Of a stretch of DNA of 64,000 nt, positions 35,416 through 46,029 are shown one piece after another. A model generated the notes under the pieces. That model was not told the origin of the DNA and ran no database searches. It worked only from the letters and a program-made list of their open reading frames with translations. Positions within the stretch are counted from its first letter, which is position 1; each line of letters begins with the position of its first letter. The DNA is from Roseiarcus sp963770275 (lineage in GTDB: Bacteria; Pseudomonadota; Alphaproteobacteria; Rhizobiales; Beijerinckiaceae), in contig CAVYPD010000060.1 of the NCBI GenBank assembly GCA_963770275.1, positions 47,681 through 111,680 on the forward strand, written 5' to 3'. Both the position numbers and the translations under genes were made by a program.

Positions 35416-37095
35416 TCAGGTCAGGACAGCGCCCTCGCTCGCGCTCGATACGTGCGCCGCGTATTCAGCGAGAACCCCATCCTTGTAGCGGGGCTTCCGC
35501 GGCTTCCAAGAAGCACGCCGCCGCTTGATCTCTGCGCCGGTGACCCCCAGTTGAATCAGGCCCTTGTCCGAGTCGAGAGTGATTAGGTCGCCATTCTTCA
35601 CCAGCGCGATCGTCCCGCCGACGGCAGCCTCGGGGGTCACATGCCCGACAAGCCAACCCCAAGAAGCACCGGAGAAGCGTGCGTCGGTAATCAGTGCGAC
35701 CGATTCGAGCATTCCTTGCCCGATGAGAGCTGAGGTTGGTGTGAGCATCTCCGGCATGCCCGGGCCGCCCTTCGGACCTTCGTACCGGATAACGATGACT
35801 TCACCAACCTTGATCTTTTTGCCGAGGATCGCCTTGATGACATCCTGCTCAGAATCGAAGACCCGAGCTGGACCGGTGAAGCGCGGCTCTTTGATTCCCG
35901 AAGTTTTTGCAATGCAGCCTTCGGGCGCGAGATTGCCCTTGAGAACCTTGAGGTGCCCCGACGGGTACATTGGTTTCGACCAGGGGCGGATCACGTCTTG
36001 GCCGCTCAGGGGTTCCGATGGTACTTCCGATAACTCCTCCGCCATCGTGCGGCCGGTGATGGTCATGCACTCACCGTGCAGAACGCCATGGTCGAGCAAC
36101 ATTCGCAGCACCTGTTCCACGCCGCCAACGCGATGAAAATCCACCGCCATATAACGGCCCGATGGCTTTAGATCGCATAGAACGGGCACCTTCCGCCGAA
36201 CGGCCTCGAAGTCGTCCAATGTCCATTTGACGCGAGCCGCTTTCGCAATGGCAAGAATGTGAAGTACTGCGTTGGTCGAGCCTTGAGTCGCCATGACTGT
36301 TGCGACCGCATTCCAAATGGACTTTCGCGTGACGATGTCGCGCGGCTTGAGATCCATCTCGATCGCATCCTTGAGCACGTGCGCGGATTTGACGACCGAG
36401 TCCAGCTTTTCCTGATCTTCTGCCGCCAGCAGCGGCGAGTTAATCAGACTCAAGCCAAGCGCGGCGATCGCGCAAGCCATAGTGTTCGCTGTATACTGCC
36501 CCCCACAGACGCCAACGCCCGGGCATGCGTTACGCTCGATGCCCTCGAAGTCTTCGCGCGACAGCCTTCCGGCACTGACCTCGCCGACAGACTGAAACGC
36601 GGAGGCAATGTCCTTGTCTTCGCCCTTCCACTTTCCGGGCTTGATCGTGCCGGCGTCGACGTAGATTGCAGGCACATTGGCAAAGAGCATCCCAATGACC
36701 GCACCTGGTTTATTCTTGTCGCATCCTGCGATGCAGAAGCCGCCGTCCATCTGATGACTGCCTACGCCGATTTGGTAGCTGCGAGAGATAGCTTCCCGCG
36801 ATGGGAGCGAGAAACGCATTCCTTCGGTTCCCATTCCGATGGCGTCGCTTCCGGTCGGGCCGCCGACCGTTTGTGGCTTTGCGCCGATGGCCTCAAGCTC
36901 AGCAACTGCACGGTCGATCAGCGGTTGGATGCCGGCGTTGCATGGATTCATCGTCGAATGCAGATTGAGCACGCCTACGATCGGCTTGTCCCAGTCGCCA
37001 TCTTTGAAGTTGACCGCACGGAGTTGAGCCCGTCTTGGCGCGCCAGCGTCACCATCGGTGATAACGCGCGAGCGTCTATTAAGTCCTTGGTTCAA
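35416..37095 (-). CDS. ilvD: Dihydroxy-acid dehydratase
   Basis: IlvD dehydrates 2,3-dihydroxy acids in branched-chain amino acid synthesis. The 559-residue form in one clean frame has Fe-S cysteines in CIAGCDKNKPG and NACPGVGVCGGQYTANTMA, VLNLHSTMNPCNAGIQPL at the N-terminus (another cluster Cys), and FSGASWGWLVGHVTPEAAVG near the C-terminus. The length matches the plant/cyanobacterial-type enzyme. The start is TTG at 37,095, 6 bases after AAGGAGC; the frame is open further up but the family begins here. No other ilv gene is adjacent, and base composition is somewhat lower in GC than the flanks, hinting at transfer. Confidence 0.93.
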   Translation of the reverse strand: MNQGLNRRSRVITDGDAGAPRRAQLRAVNFKDGDWDKPIVGVLNLHSTMNPCNAGIQPLIDRAVAELEAIGAKPQTVGGPTGSDAIGMGTEGMRFSLPSREAISRSYQIGVGSHQMDGGFCIAGCDKNKPGAVIGMLFANVPAIYVDAGTIKPGKWKGEDKDIASAFQSVGEVSAGRLSREDFEGIERNACPGVGVCGGQYTANTMACAIAALGLSLINSPLLAAEDQEKLDSVVKSAHVLKDAIEMDLKPRDIVTRKSIWNAVATVMATQGSTNAVLHILAIAKAARVKWTLDDFEAVRRKVPVLCDLKPSGRYMAVDFHRVGGVEQVLRMLLDHGVLHGECMTITGRTMAEELSEVPSEPLSGQDVIRPWSKPMYPSGHLKVLKGNLAPEGCIAKTSGIKEPRFTGPARVFDSEQDVIKAILGKKIKVGEVIVIRYEGPKGGPGMPEMLTPTSALIGQGMLESVALITDARFSGASWGWLVGHVTPEAAVGGTIALVKNGDLITLDSDKGLIQLGVTGAEIKRRRASWKPRKPRYKDGVLAEYAAHVSSASEGAVLT

Positions 37096-37174
37096 TTTCA
37101 GCTCCTTTGGTTCCTGCGGCGGACCGCTACGTCGGCAAGAGCGGCATTCGCACGGGCCAGGCGGCGGATCGCGT

Positions 37175-38951
37175 TCATGCCTCCGAAACCCCGGCCTTGC
37201 GCAGGCCGTCAATGATGCGCTCCCGTCCGGCGATCGCAATCGGATTGTCGCTCGGCGTACTGGCGCGAAATCGAGGGATGCTGAATGTCGGGTTGATCGC
37301 AAGTCCTGTCCGAGCCTCAGAGCACGCTTCAGGGAGCAGGCCCAGACGCGCTAAAGCGGCGGCCAGAAAGAAATGCGACATCGGATAATTCCTATTGGTT
37401 TCGATGGACCGGCGCAGCCAAGCTATCGCCGCCTCCTCCTCGCCAAGGTACAGTTTGGCCCTGCCGGCGATACTGCACCATTGGTAGGCAAACGCGTCGC
37501 GGGGACTGAGGCGAAGCGCCGCCTGGATGTGAGTCTCGGTATCCTTGGCCTGGCCGAGTTGAACCTTGGCCATGCCTATTTGTCCGTGCGCGTTGGCCAG
37601 ATTTCGATCCAGTTCCAACGCCCGCTCGCATTCCCTGATGCCCTGAGAGGCGCGGTTGGTCCAGGTTTGGACGACGCCCAGGCACAGATGGGCGAACGCA
37701 TTCTCGGGGGCGAGGGACAACGCCTTGGTCAGAGCCGTCTCAGCGGCGGCAAGCCGCGCGATCCGATCGTCGGCAACAAAAAGTACCGCGACTGCCGAAT
37801 CCACGGCCGCAACGCCGACCAGCGCTCGGACGTTGGCGGGATCGAGCGCCAAGGCGCGCTCATACAAGTGGCGAGCGGTCGCAAGGTGGTTAGGCGTAAT
37901 GCCCTTATTCCACCAGGACCGGCCCTGAAACCAAAGGTCCATCGAATCGGGATTTGGCGCTCGCTCCGCGCGCCGAGCCTCCGCGACCACCAGCTGCGAG
38001 TTGAGCGCGTTCGCCAGGCGCGCAACGATTTCGTCCTGCATGTCGAAGAGGTCGGCCAAGGGCTTGTCGAACCGCTCCGCCCAGAGATGATTGCCGCTCT
38101 CGGCGTCGATGAGCTGGACGTTGACGCGCATCCGGTTACCACCACGCTGAACGCTGCCCTCTAGGACATAGCGGACGTTCAACTCGCGGCCGATCTGCTT
38201 CAGATCGACGGGCTTGCCCTTGTAGGTAAAGGCAGTGTTGCGACCGATCACGAAGGAGCCGCTGATGCGCGAGAGATCGGTCGTCAGGCTCTCCGTCACG
38301 CCGTCGACGAAATGCTCCTGCTCCGGGTCGCCGCCGATATTGGCGAAGGGCAGGACGACAATCGAGAGGCGCGGCGGGGCGGATTTTTCGGGCGCCGGGG
38401 CCGGCGCGGGCTTCGCCTGCGCGGGACTGGCCGACTCAAGCGAATAGACCCGGATCGGCTCGGCGATGTTCTTGAGTTGCGTCGGGCCGAGATCGGGGAC
38501 CGCGAGATCGAGCCGCCCCTTGACCTGCCGATAGGCGTCCTCGGAGAGACAGATCGCGCCGGGCTTGGCGATGCCCTCCAGCCGCGCGGCGATATTGACG
38601 CCGTCGCCCATCAGGTCGCCGTCGGCCTCCTCGACGACGTCGCCGAGATGGATGCCGATGCGAAACTCGATGCGGCGCTCGTCCGGCACGCCCGCGTTGC
38701 GTTCGACCATGCCGTTCTGCACCTCGATCGCGCAGCGCACGGCGTCGACCACGCTGCGGAACTCGATGATGGCTGCCGTCGCCGGTGCGCTTGACGATGC
38801 GCCCGTGATGCGCGGCGATGGCGGGATCGATCAGATCGCTACGCAGGCCCCGCAGCCGCGCCAGGGTGCGATCCTCGTCCGCGCCGGCGAGCCGGCTGTA
38901 GCCGACAACGTCGGCGACCAGGATTGCAGCGAGCTTGCGCGTTTCCCCCAT
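37175..38951 (-). CDS. Class III adenylate/guanylate cyclase with TPR domain (cassette 1, small gene)
   Basis: About 592 residues. CYCc domain: KLAAILVADVVGYSRLAGAD (first metal Asp), then after a frame change near 38,770 VVDAVRCAIEVQNGMVERNA, IGIHLGDVVEEADGDLMGDG (second metal site) and NIAARLEGIAKPGAICLSED. A Pro/Ala linker without a membrane helix follows. The TolB-like domain is RLSIVVLPFANIGGDPEQEH to NVRYVLEGSVQRGGNRMRVN. TPR repeats complete it (ALALDPANVRALVGVAAVD onward). Such proteins are widespread in rhizobia; cyclase activity of each is not certain. It is paralogous to 53,791-55,695 and follows the giant cyclase gene by 55 bases. Confidence 0.9.
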
Positions 38952-39006
38952 GGCGCACCCTCTGGGCGTCACTCAGAATAGCACGAAAGCCAGCCCATAG
39001 CGGTGT

Positions 39007-42000
39007 TTATTCGTGCCTCACATGCGCGCCGGCCTCGATAGCCACCAACAGCGCCTGCGCCTCAGCGATCTCGGGCATTTCCGGCGTCGGCGAAAAGCCT
39101 TCGAGTGCAGGGGAGAGGACCGCGTGAGCGTCGACCAGGCGGTTGGTCGATTGGTAGAGCTTAGCGAGCGCAAGCGCCGTCTTTAGGCCGTGGCTGCGAG
39201 CGCCCTGCTGACGGGCGACGGCGATGGCGGTTTGAAAGGCTTCCTCGGCGGGAGCGGGATTGTTTGGATCGCGCTTGAGCAGAATGTCGCCGCGGAGGCG
39301 ATGCAGGAAGGCGAGGTCCGAACGATGGTCGACTTGAAGCGCGAGGGCGAACGCTTCGTCGATGCGCGAAAGCGCGCTCTCCGCGCCCAGGGTCTCGGCT
39401 TCCAGTTCGGCGAGCAGTCCGGTGTAGAACCCCGCGCCGAGCCTGGCTCCGTGATTCGCGTAAGCTGTTAGCCCTTGTTGAAGTTCGGCCGCGCCTGCGA
39501 TGGGGTTATTGAAGCGACCATGCGCCCAACCGGCGTTCAATTTGGACATGACGCCCCAAAAACTCATTCCCTGGTCTCGGCTGATAGCCTCTAGGGCCTC
39601 CGCCGCGGTCAATGCGGCGGAGGCGTCGCCCCGCAGGATTTCGAAGTAGGACTTCCAGTAGAGTGGCGTGGTCATCGACGGGCCGTGGCCGAATTCAGCC
39701 GCGCGCCGGTTTGCCGATTCAATCAACTCGCGCGCGCGTTCGACGTCCCCGAGTTGCCAGGCCGTCAAGGCAAGGAAGGACATCGCTACAGCGCTGATGC
39801 CGTCGCCAAAACGCTCCAGCACCTCCAGGTCCCACTCGGGCTCGCAGGCGGCGAGCGCCTGCTCGCAGTGGGACCCCGCCTCGGCGAAATCCCCGGAAAA
39901 GTAGGAGATCAAGGCAAGGCTGCGGTGAACGACGCAAGCTTCCATGACGCGCCCGGCCTCCTCCGCTTCCCGAAGGAACGTCAATGCCTGCTCGCGCGTC
40001 GCACGCAATTCACCGCGCACGGTTGCTAAGACCCATTGACCATGGGCGGCCACCAAACGCTCCAGAGAATGGTCGCCCCCTGCCGCTAGCTCCGTCGCGC
40101 GTGCAAAAGCGGCCTTAGTCTCTTCGCTCGCGAAGCCGGTGGACCACATCATCGCGTGACCATAAGCTGTCTGTAGGTGCAGCCGACGTTTCCTCTGCGC
40201 GACAGCGGCTTTGACCTCCTCCGTCTCCGCCAGCGTCGCGAGCAGCGCCTGCGCCTCGGCGATCTCGGGCATTTCCGGCGTCGGCGAAAAGCCTTCGAGC
40301 GCGGGCGCGAGGACGGCGTGGGCGTCGGCGGGGCGGCCGGTCGATTGGTAGAGCTTGGCGAGCGACAAGCGCCGCGCGCAGTTCGAAGCTGCGCGTGCCT
40401 TGCTGCTTCGCGACGGCGATGGCGGTCAGGAAGGCTTCTTCCGCGGGCGCGGGGTTGGCGGGGTCGCGCTTGAGCAGGATTTCGCCGCGCGCCCGATGCA
40501 GTTCGGCTTCGAACGCGCGATAGCCGATGCGGTCGCGCGTCGCCAGCGCTTCGTCGAGGATCGCGACGGCGCGGTCGGGATCGCCCGCCCGGGCTTCGGC
40601 CTCGGCCAGCGCGATCTTCAACAGCCCGTCGAACAACAGAACGTTCTGTTCGCGCAGCAGCTCGACGCCGCGGCGCATGTCCTCGAGCCCGCCGCCGAGC
40701 GCGCCGCTCGCAGCGCGTCGCCCAACCCTCGAGAAACACGCCGAACGCGCCGAAACATGGGCAGGTCATGCTCACGCGCGAGGCGGGCGAGCTCGAAGGC
40801 GTTCGGCGCGGCGCGCGCGTGGTCGCCGCGCATCAATTCGAACAAGGCCGCGATGCATTCTTCCAAACGCGAGCGTGCCGACATGGGTGAGGTCCGCGAT
40901 CCGCGTCTGCATGCGGTCGATGAGCGAAAGCGCGCGATCGACCTCGCCGAGAGGCCACAACGCAATCGCCAGATAGGCCATCGCGGCGACGCCGGGGTCC
41001 TGTCCGAAGCGAAAGGCCAGATCGTCGTCGCGGCCGGGTTGGAACAAGGCGAGCGCGCGTTCGAAATGATCCCGCGCCTCGCGATACTCGCCGGCGAACC
41101 AGCAAGTGATCCCGGCGGCGCGATGGGCGACGCCGGCCTCGGGCGAATCGGGTCTCGCCTCGACGTCGCTGAGGAAGGCCGCTGCGTGCGCCCGCATCGA
41201 CGGCAACTCGCCTCGCACGAAGCTGCCGACCCATAAGCCGTAGTCGGCCGCCAATCGCTCGGGCGCATCCTTGTCGCCAGACGCCGACTCGCGGGCTCTG
41301 GCGAAGGCTTCCGTCGTTTCCGGCGCGCCGTAGCCGCGCGCCGCAATGAGCGCGTTGCCGTAGGCGACGTGCAACTGCGTCAGTCGCTGCCGCTGCGCCG
41401 CTTCGGCCTTGACCTCGTCGGTCTCCGCCAGCGCCGCGAGCAGCGCCTGCGCCTCGGCGATCTCCGGCATTTCCGGCGTCGGCGCAAAGCCTTCGAGCGC
41501 GGGCGCGAGGACGGCGTGCGCGTCGGCGGGGCGGCCGGTCGATTGATAGAGCTTGGCGAGCGAGAGCGCCGCGCGCAGTTCGAAGCTGCGCGTGCCTTGC
41601 TGCTTCGCGACGGCGATGGCGGTCAGGAAGGCTTCTTCGGCCGGCGCAGGGTTGGCGGGATCGCGCTTGAGCAGGATTTCGCCGCGCGCCCGATGCAGTT
41701 CCGCTTCGAACGCGCGATAGCCGGTGCGGTCCGCCGTCGCCAGCGCTTCGTCGAGGATGCGCGAGGCGCGGTCGAGATCGCCCGCCCGGGCTTCGGCCTC
41801 GGCCAGCGCGATCTTCAAGAGCCCGTCGAACAATCAGGACGTTCTGCTCGCGCAGCAGCATCGACGCCGCGGCGCATGTCCTCGAGCCCGTCGCCGGGCG
41901 CGCCGCTCGCAGCGGTCGCCCAAGCCTTCGAGAAACGCGCCAAACGCGCGCGCACATGGTCAGCTCGTGCTCGCGCGCGAGGCGGGCGAGTTCGAACGCG

Positions 42001-43770
42001 TTCGGCGCGGCGCGCGCATGGTCGCCGCGCATCAATTCGAACAGGGCCGCATGCATTCTTCCAAACGCGAGCGTGCCGACATGGGTGAGGTCCGCGCATC
42101 CGCGTCTGCACCCGGTCAATGAGGGAAACCGCGCGATCGACCTCGCCGAGAGGCCACGAGGCGATCGCCAGATTGAGCCATCGCGGCGACGCCGGGGTCC
42201 AGTCCGAAGCGAAAGGCCAGATCGTCGTCGCGGCCGGGTTCGAACAGGGCCAGCGCGCGTTCCAGATGATCCCGCGCCTCGCGATACTCGCCGGCGAACC
42301 AGCAGGTGATCCCGGCGGTGCGATGGGCGACGCCGGCTTCGGGCGAATCGGGTTTCGCCGCGACGTCGTTGAGGAAGGCCGCTGCGTGCGCCCGCATCGA
42401 CGGCAGTTCGCCTCGGACGTAGCTGCCGACCCATAGGCCGAAGTCGGCCACCAATCGCTCCGACGCGTCCTCATCGCCAGACGTCTGCTCGCGGGCCTGG
42501 CGAACGCTTCCGTCGTTTCCGGCGCGCCGCAGCCGCGCGCCGCGAAGAGCGCGATCGCCGTAGGCGACGTGCAATTGGGTCAGTCGCTGCCGCTGCGCTG
42601 CTTCGGCCTTGACCTCGTCCGTCTCCGCCAGCGCCGCGAGCAGCGCCTGCGCCTCGGCGATCTCGGGCATTTCCGGCGTCGGCGAAAAGCCTTCGAGCGC
42701 GGGCGCGAGGACGGCGTGGGCGTCGGCGGGGCGGCCGGTCGATTGGTAGAGCTTGGCGAGCGAGAGCGCCGCGCGCAGTTCGAAGCTGCGCGTGCCTTGC
42801 TGCTTCGCGACGGCGATGGCGGTCTGGAAGCGCTTCCTCGGCAGGCGCGGGGTTGGCGGGATCGCGCTTGAGCAGCATTTCGCCGCGCGACGCGATGCAG
42901 TTCGGCTTCGAACGCGCGATGGCCGGTCCGTTCGCACGTCGCCAGCGCTTCGTCGAGGATCGCGACGGCGCGGTCGACATCGCCGGCGCGGGCTTCGGCT
43001 TCGGCCAGCGCAATCTTGACGAGCCCGTCGAAGAACAGAACGTTCTGTTCGCGCAGAAGTTCGACGCCGCGACGCATGTCCTCGAGCCCGCCGCCGGCCA
43101 CGCCGCTCTCAGCGCTCGCCAAGCCCTCGAGAAAGACCCCAAACGCTCGCCACATCGGCAGATCATGCTCACGCGCGAGTCGGGCGAGTTCGAACGGCGT
43201 TCAGCGCGGCGCGCGCGAGGTCGCCGCGCATCAGTTCGAACATGGCCGCGTGCATTCTCCCATATGCGCGCGTGCCGATATGGGCGAGGCCCGCGATCCG
43301 CGCCTCGGCGTCGCGAACGAGGGAAACCGCGCGCTCGACGTCGCCCAGCGGCCACAATGCGAGCGCGAGGTAAAGCATTGCCGCGACGCCGGCGTCCTGT
43401 CCGAAGCGAAAGGCCAGATCGTCGTCGCGGCCGGGTTGGAACAGGGCGAGCGCGCGTTCCAGATGCTCTCGCGCTTCGCGATACTCTCCGGCGAACCAAT
43501 GGGTGGATCCCGCGGCGCGGTGAGCGACTCCGGCCTCGGGCGAATCGGGTCTCGCCTCGACGTCGCTGAGGAAGGCCTCGGCGTGCGCCCTCATCGCCGG
43601 CAGCTCGCCGCGCACGATAGCTGCCGACCCACAGGCCGTAGTCGGCCGCCAGTCGTTCGGGCGCGTCCTTGTCGCCAACCGCCGACTCGCGGGCTCTGGC
43701 GAAGGCTTCCGTCGTTTCCGGCGCGCCCGGCCCTCGCGCCGCGATGAGCGCGTTGCCGTAGGCGACGTGC
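39007..43770 (-). repeat. Intragenic tandem repeat, about 1,200 bp x 3 plus one diverged unit
   Basis: Landmarks recur at 1,200-base steps. The segment for TQLHVAYG is near 41,370, 42,570 and 43,770. The segment for FQPGRDDDLAFRFG is near 41,000, 42,200 and 43,400. The EAQALLAALAET segment is near 40,255, 41,455 and 42,655. The units 43,770-42,570, 42,570-41,370 and 41,370-40,170 agree closely at base level. The unit 40,170-39,007 is diverged and resembles the last unit of the 55.7-60.3 kb gene. Confidence 0.88.
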
Positions 43771-45933
43771 AATGTGTCAGCCGCTGGCCCGAGACGCCCG
43801 CCGCCTTCCCGCCCGCCGCCTTGTCCGCCATCGCGATCGCCTTGCCGAGATGGGCGATCGCCTCCTGGAAGGCCGAGCGGCGCAGCGCCTGGTCGCCCGC
43901 CTTGCCCCACCATTCGATCGCGAGATCGTCGAGACCGGCTTCGGTGAAATGATGGGCGATCGACTTCGGGCTCGGCCGCGGCGCGCTCGGCTCGTCGCGC
44001 AGGATTTCGGCGGCGCGGCGGTGCAGCGCCTGCCGGCGGCTCTTGAGCAGGCTGTCGTAGGCGGCGTCCTGGATCAGCGCGTGCTTGAAGCGATAGTTGG
44101 CCTGCGGCGGCGCGCCCTCGACAAACAGGAGGTCGGCGTCGGCGAGCCGCTCCAACGATGCTTGCAGCGCCGGCTCGTCGAGCCTCTGCGACGTCGCGCA
44201 GCAGCGGATAGGCGAAATCGCGTCCAAGCACCGCGCCGATCTGCGCGACCTCGCGCGCCGGCCCAAGCCGATCGAGGCGCGCAGCAAGAGACTGCTGCAA
44301 GGTCGGCGGGATGGCTTGAACGCCGCCCTGCTCGCCGCGCTCAACAAGCAGGCGCGTCACCTCCTCGACGAACAGCGGCACGCCGCCGGTGCGCTCGCTG
44401 ACCCCCTCGATCACTTCCTTGGAGAGCGCATGGCGGGCCGAGATCTCGCCGACCATGCGCGCGACGCCGGCGCGATCCAGCGGGGAGAGAGAGATCAAGC
44501 TGTGGTGCGAGCGCAGACTCCAGGGCGGGCGGAACTCAGGACGAGTCGTAGCCAAGAGGAGCAGCGGCGCTTGCGCGCCGCGCTCGGCGAGCGCGCGCAA
44601 TAGGTCGAGCGACGTCGGGTCGGCCCAGTGCAGGTCCTCGAAGGCGAGGACGACCGGCTGAGACCGCGCCCCCGCCAGAACCCAGGCGGTCATCGCCGCC
44701 AGTTGCCTTCGCCGCAACTCTTCAGGCGGGAAGTTAGCCGCGCGGTCCGGCGGCAACGGAATGTCTACGAGCGGCGCGAGCAGGGGCGCGTGTTCGGCAG
44801 GGTCGAGGCCGATCAGCCGCAGCGTGTTCTCGAGGTCGGCGAGGCGCTGCTCGGCAGGAGCATCCACACCAAAGCGCTGCCGGCCCCATTCGGCGATTGG
44901 ATGCAGCGGCGTGTTCTGCAGAAGCTGCGAGGCGCTCCATTCGACCCAGGTGTGCGGCGTCTCGCAAGCTGCGAATGGAACTCCTCGATGAGCCGCGACT
45001 TGCCGAGGCCGGGCTCGCCGACGATCAGCACGAGCTGGCCTTCGCCGCCCGCGCGCGCTCCCAGCGGCGCGCGAGCACGCCCAATTCCTCCTCGCGGCCA
45101 ACGAAAGGCGTTAGCGTCCGCGCGCCGCCTCTTCGGCCGCCGCCGCTCGCGCGAACGATGCGAAAGAGCTCGACGGGCTCGGACACGCCCTTGAGTTCGC
45201 GCGCGCCCTGCTCCTCGACGACGAAGAGCCCCGCGACCTGGCGCTGAACGTTCAGGGTGATGAGCACCGAGCCGGGCTCGGCTGCAGCCTGCACCCGCGC
45301 GGCGACGTTCGGCGCGTCGCCGAACACTTCGCCGCTGGCTTCCACGACGACCGGCCCGGACTCAATGCCGATGCGCGCCGACAGCTCCGGCGCGCCGTTG
45401 GCGGCGTTTCTGGCGTTGAGGTCGGAAAGCGCGCGCTGGATCGCGAGCGCCGCGCGCACGGCGCGCTCGGCGTCGTTCTCCTGCGCGTGCGGATAGCCGA
45501 ACAGCGCCATCAGCCCGTCGCCGAGCTTCTTCAGCACATGGCCGCCAAGCCCGGTCACCGCCGCCGAAGCTTCGTCGAGATAGGCGTTGACGAGGTTGCG
45601 CCAGTCCTCGGCGTCGAGCTTCGCGGCGAGGCTCGTCGAGCCGACGAGATCGCAGAACATGACTGTGATCGGACGGCGCTCGGCCGATGCCTGAAGGCCC
45701 TTGGATGGAGCAGACTTCGTCGGGGAAGCGGGAACGTCCGCAGGAGGACCTGCGCCGGCTATTACGGCGATCGCGTCGAGTAGCCGTCTTCGATCGCCAA
45801 CAACAGAAACGCCAATGTCCTTGAGGTCGTCAACCGTCAGCCGCGGCAGCAGGTCCGCGTCGATCTTGTTGTCCCGGAACTTCTCCTCGTATTGGCCGAG
45901 CCCAAGACCGCGAAGCCACCCGCCGACATCCAT
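39007..45933 (-). CDS. Giant SAM-cyclase-ATPase-TPR signalling protein with amplified repeats (cassette 1)
   Basis: Roughly 2,300 residues, many frame changes. Order: SAM domain (WLRGLGLGQYEEKFRDNKID, residues 1-65); class III cyclase (ITVMFCDLVGSTSLAAKLDA, KLGDGLMALFGYPHAQENDA, VFGDAPNVAARVQAAAEPGS, about 90-260); STAND/AAA ATPase with Walker A VGEPGLGKSRLIEE near 308 and Walker B VVLAFEDLHWADPTSLDLL near 428; then from about 710 to the end MalT-like helical repeats. The repeat part is three near-identical units of about 400 residues plus a diverged fourth ending AIEAGAHVRHE. The cyclase should turn ATP or GTP into cyclic nucleotide under control of the ATPase/TPR sensor; its ligand is unknown. 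The paralogue at 55.7-60.3 kb has only two units. Confidence 0.88.
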
Positions 45934-46029
45934 CGCCGCGCCTCACTGGCTTGGCAGGATGATCGCTCAGACGCGGCGGCGTGTCCAGCAGCCCCGATCG
46001 GTACCGCTTGGCGCTGAAAACTGCCTGAC

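Noticed and set aside
39007..43770. CRISPR-like array suspected from the regular repetition
   Set aside because: The units are 1.2 kb and protein-coding, without short repeats and unique spacers. No cas genes are present.
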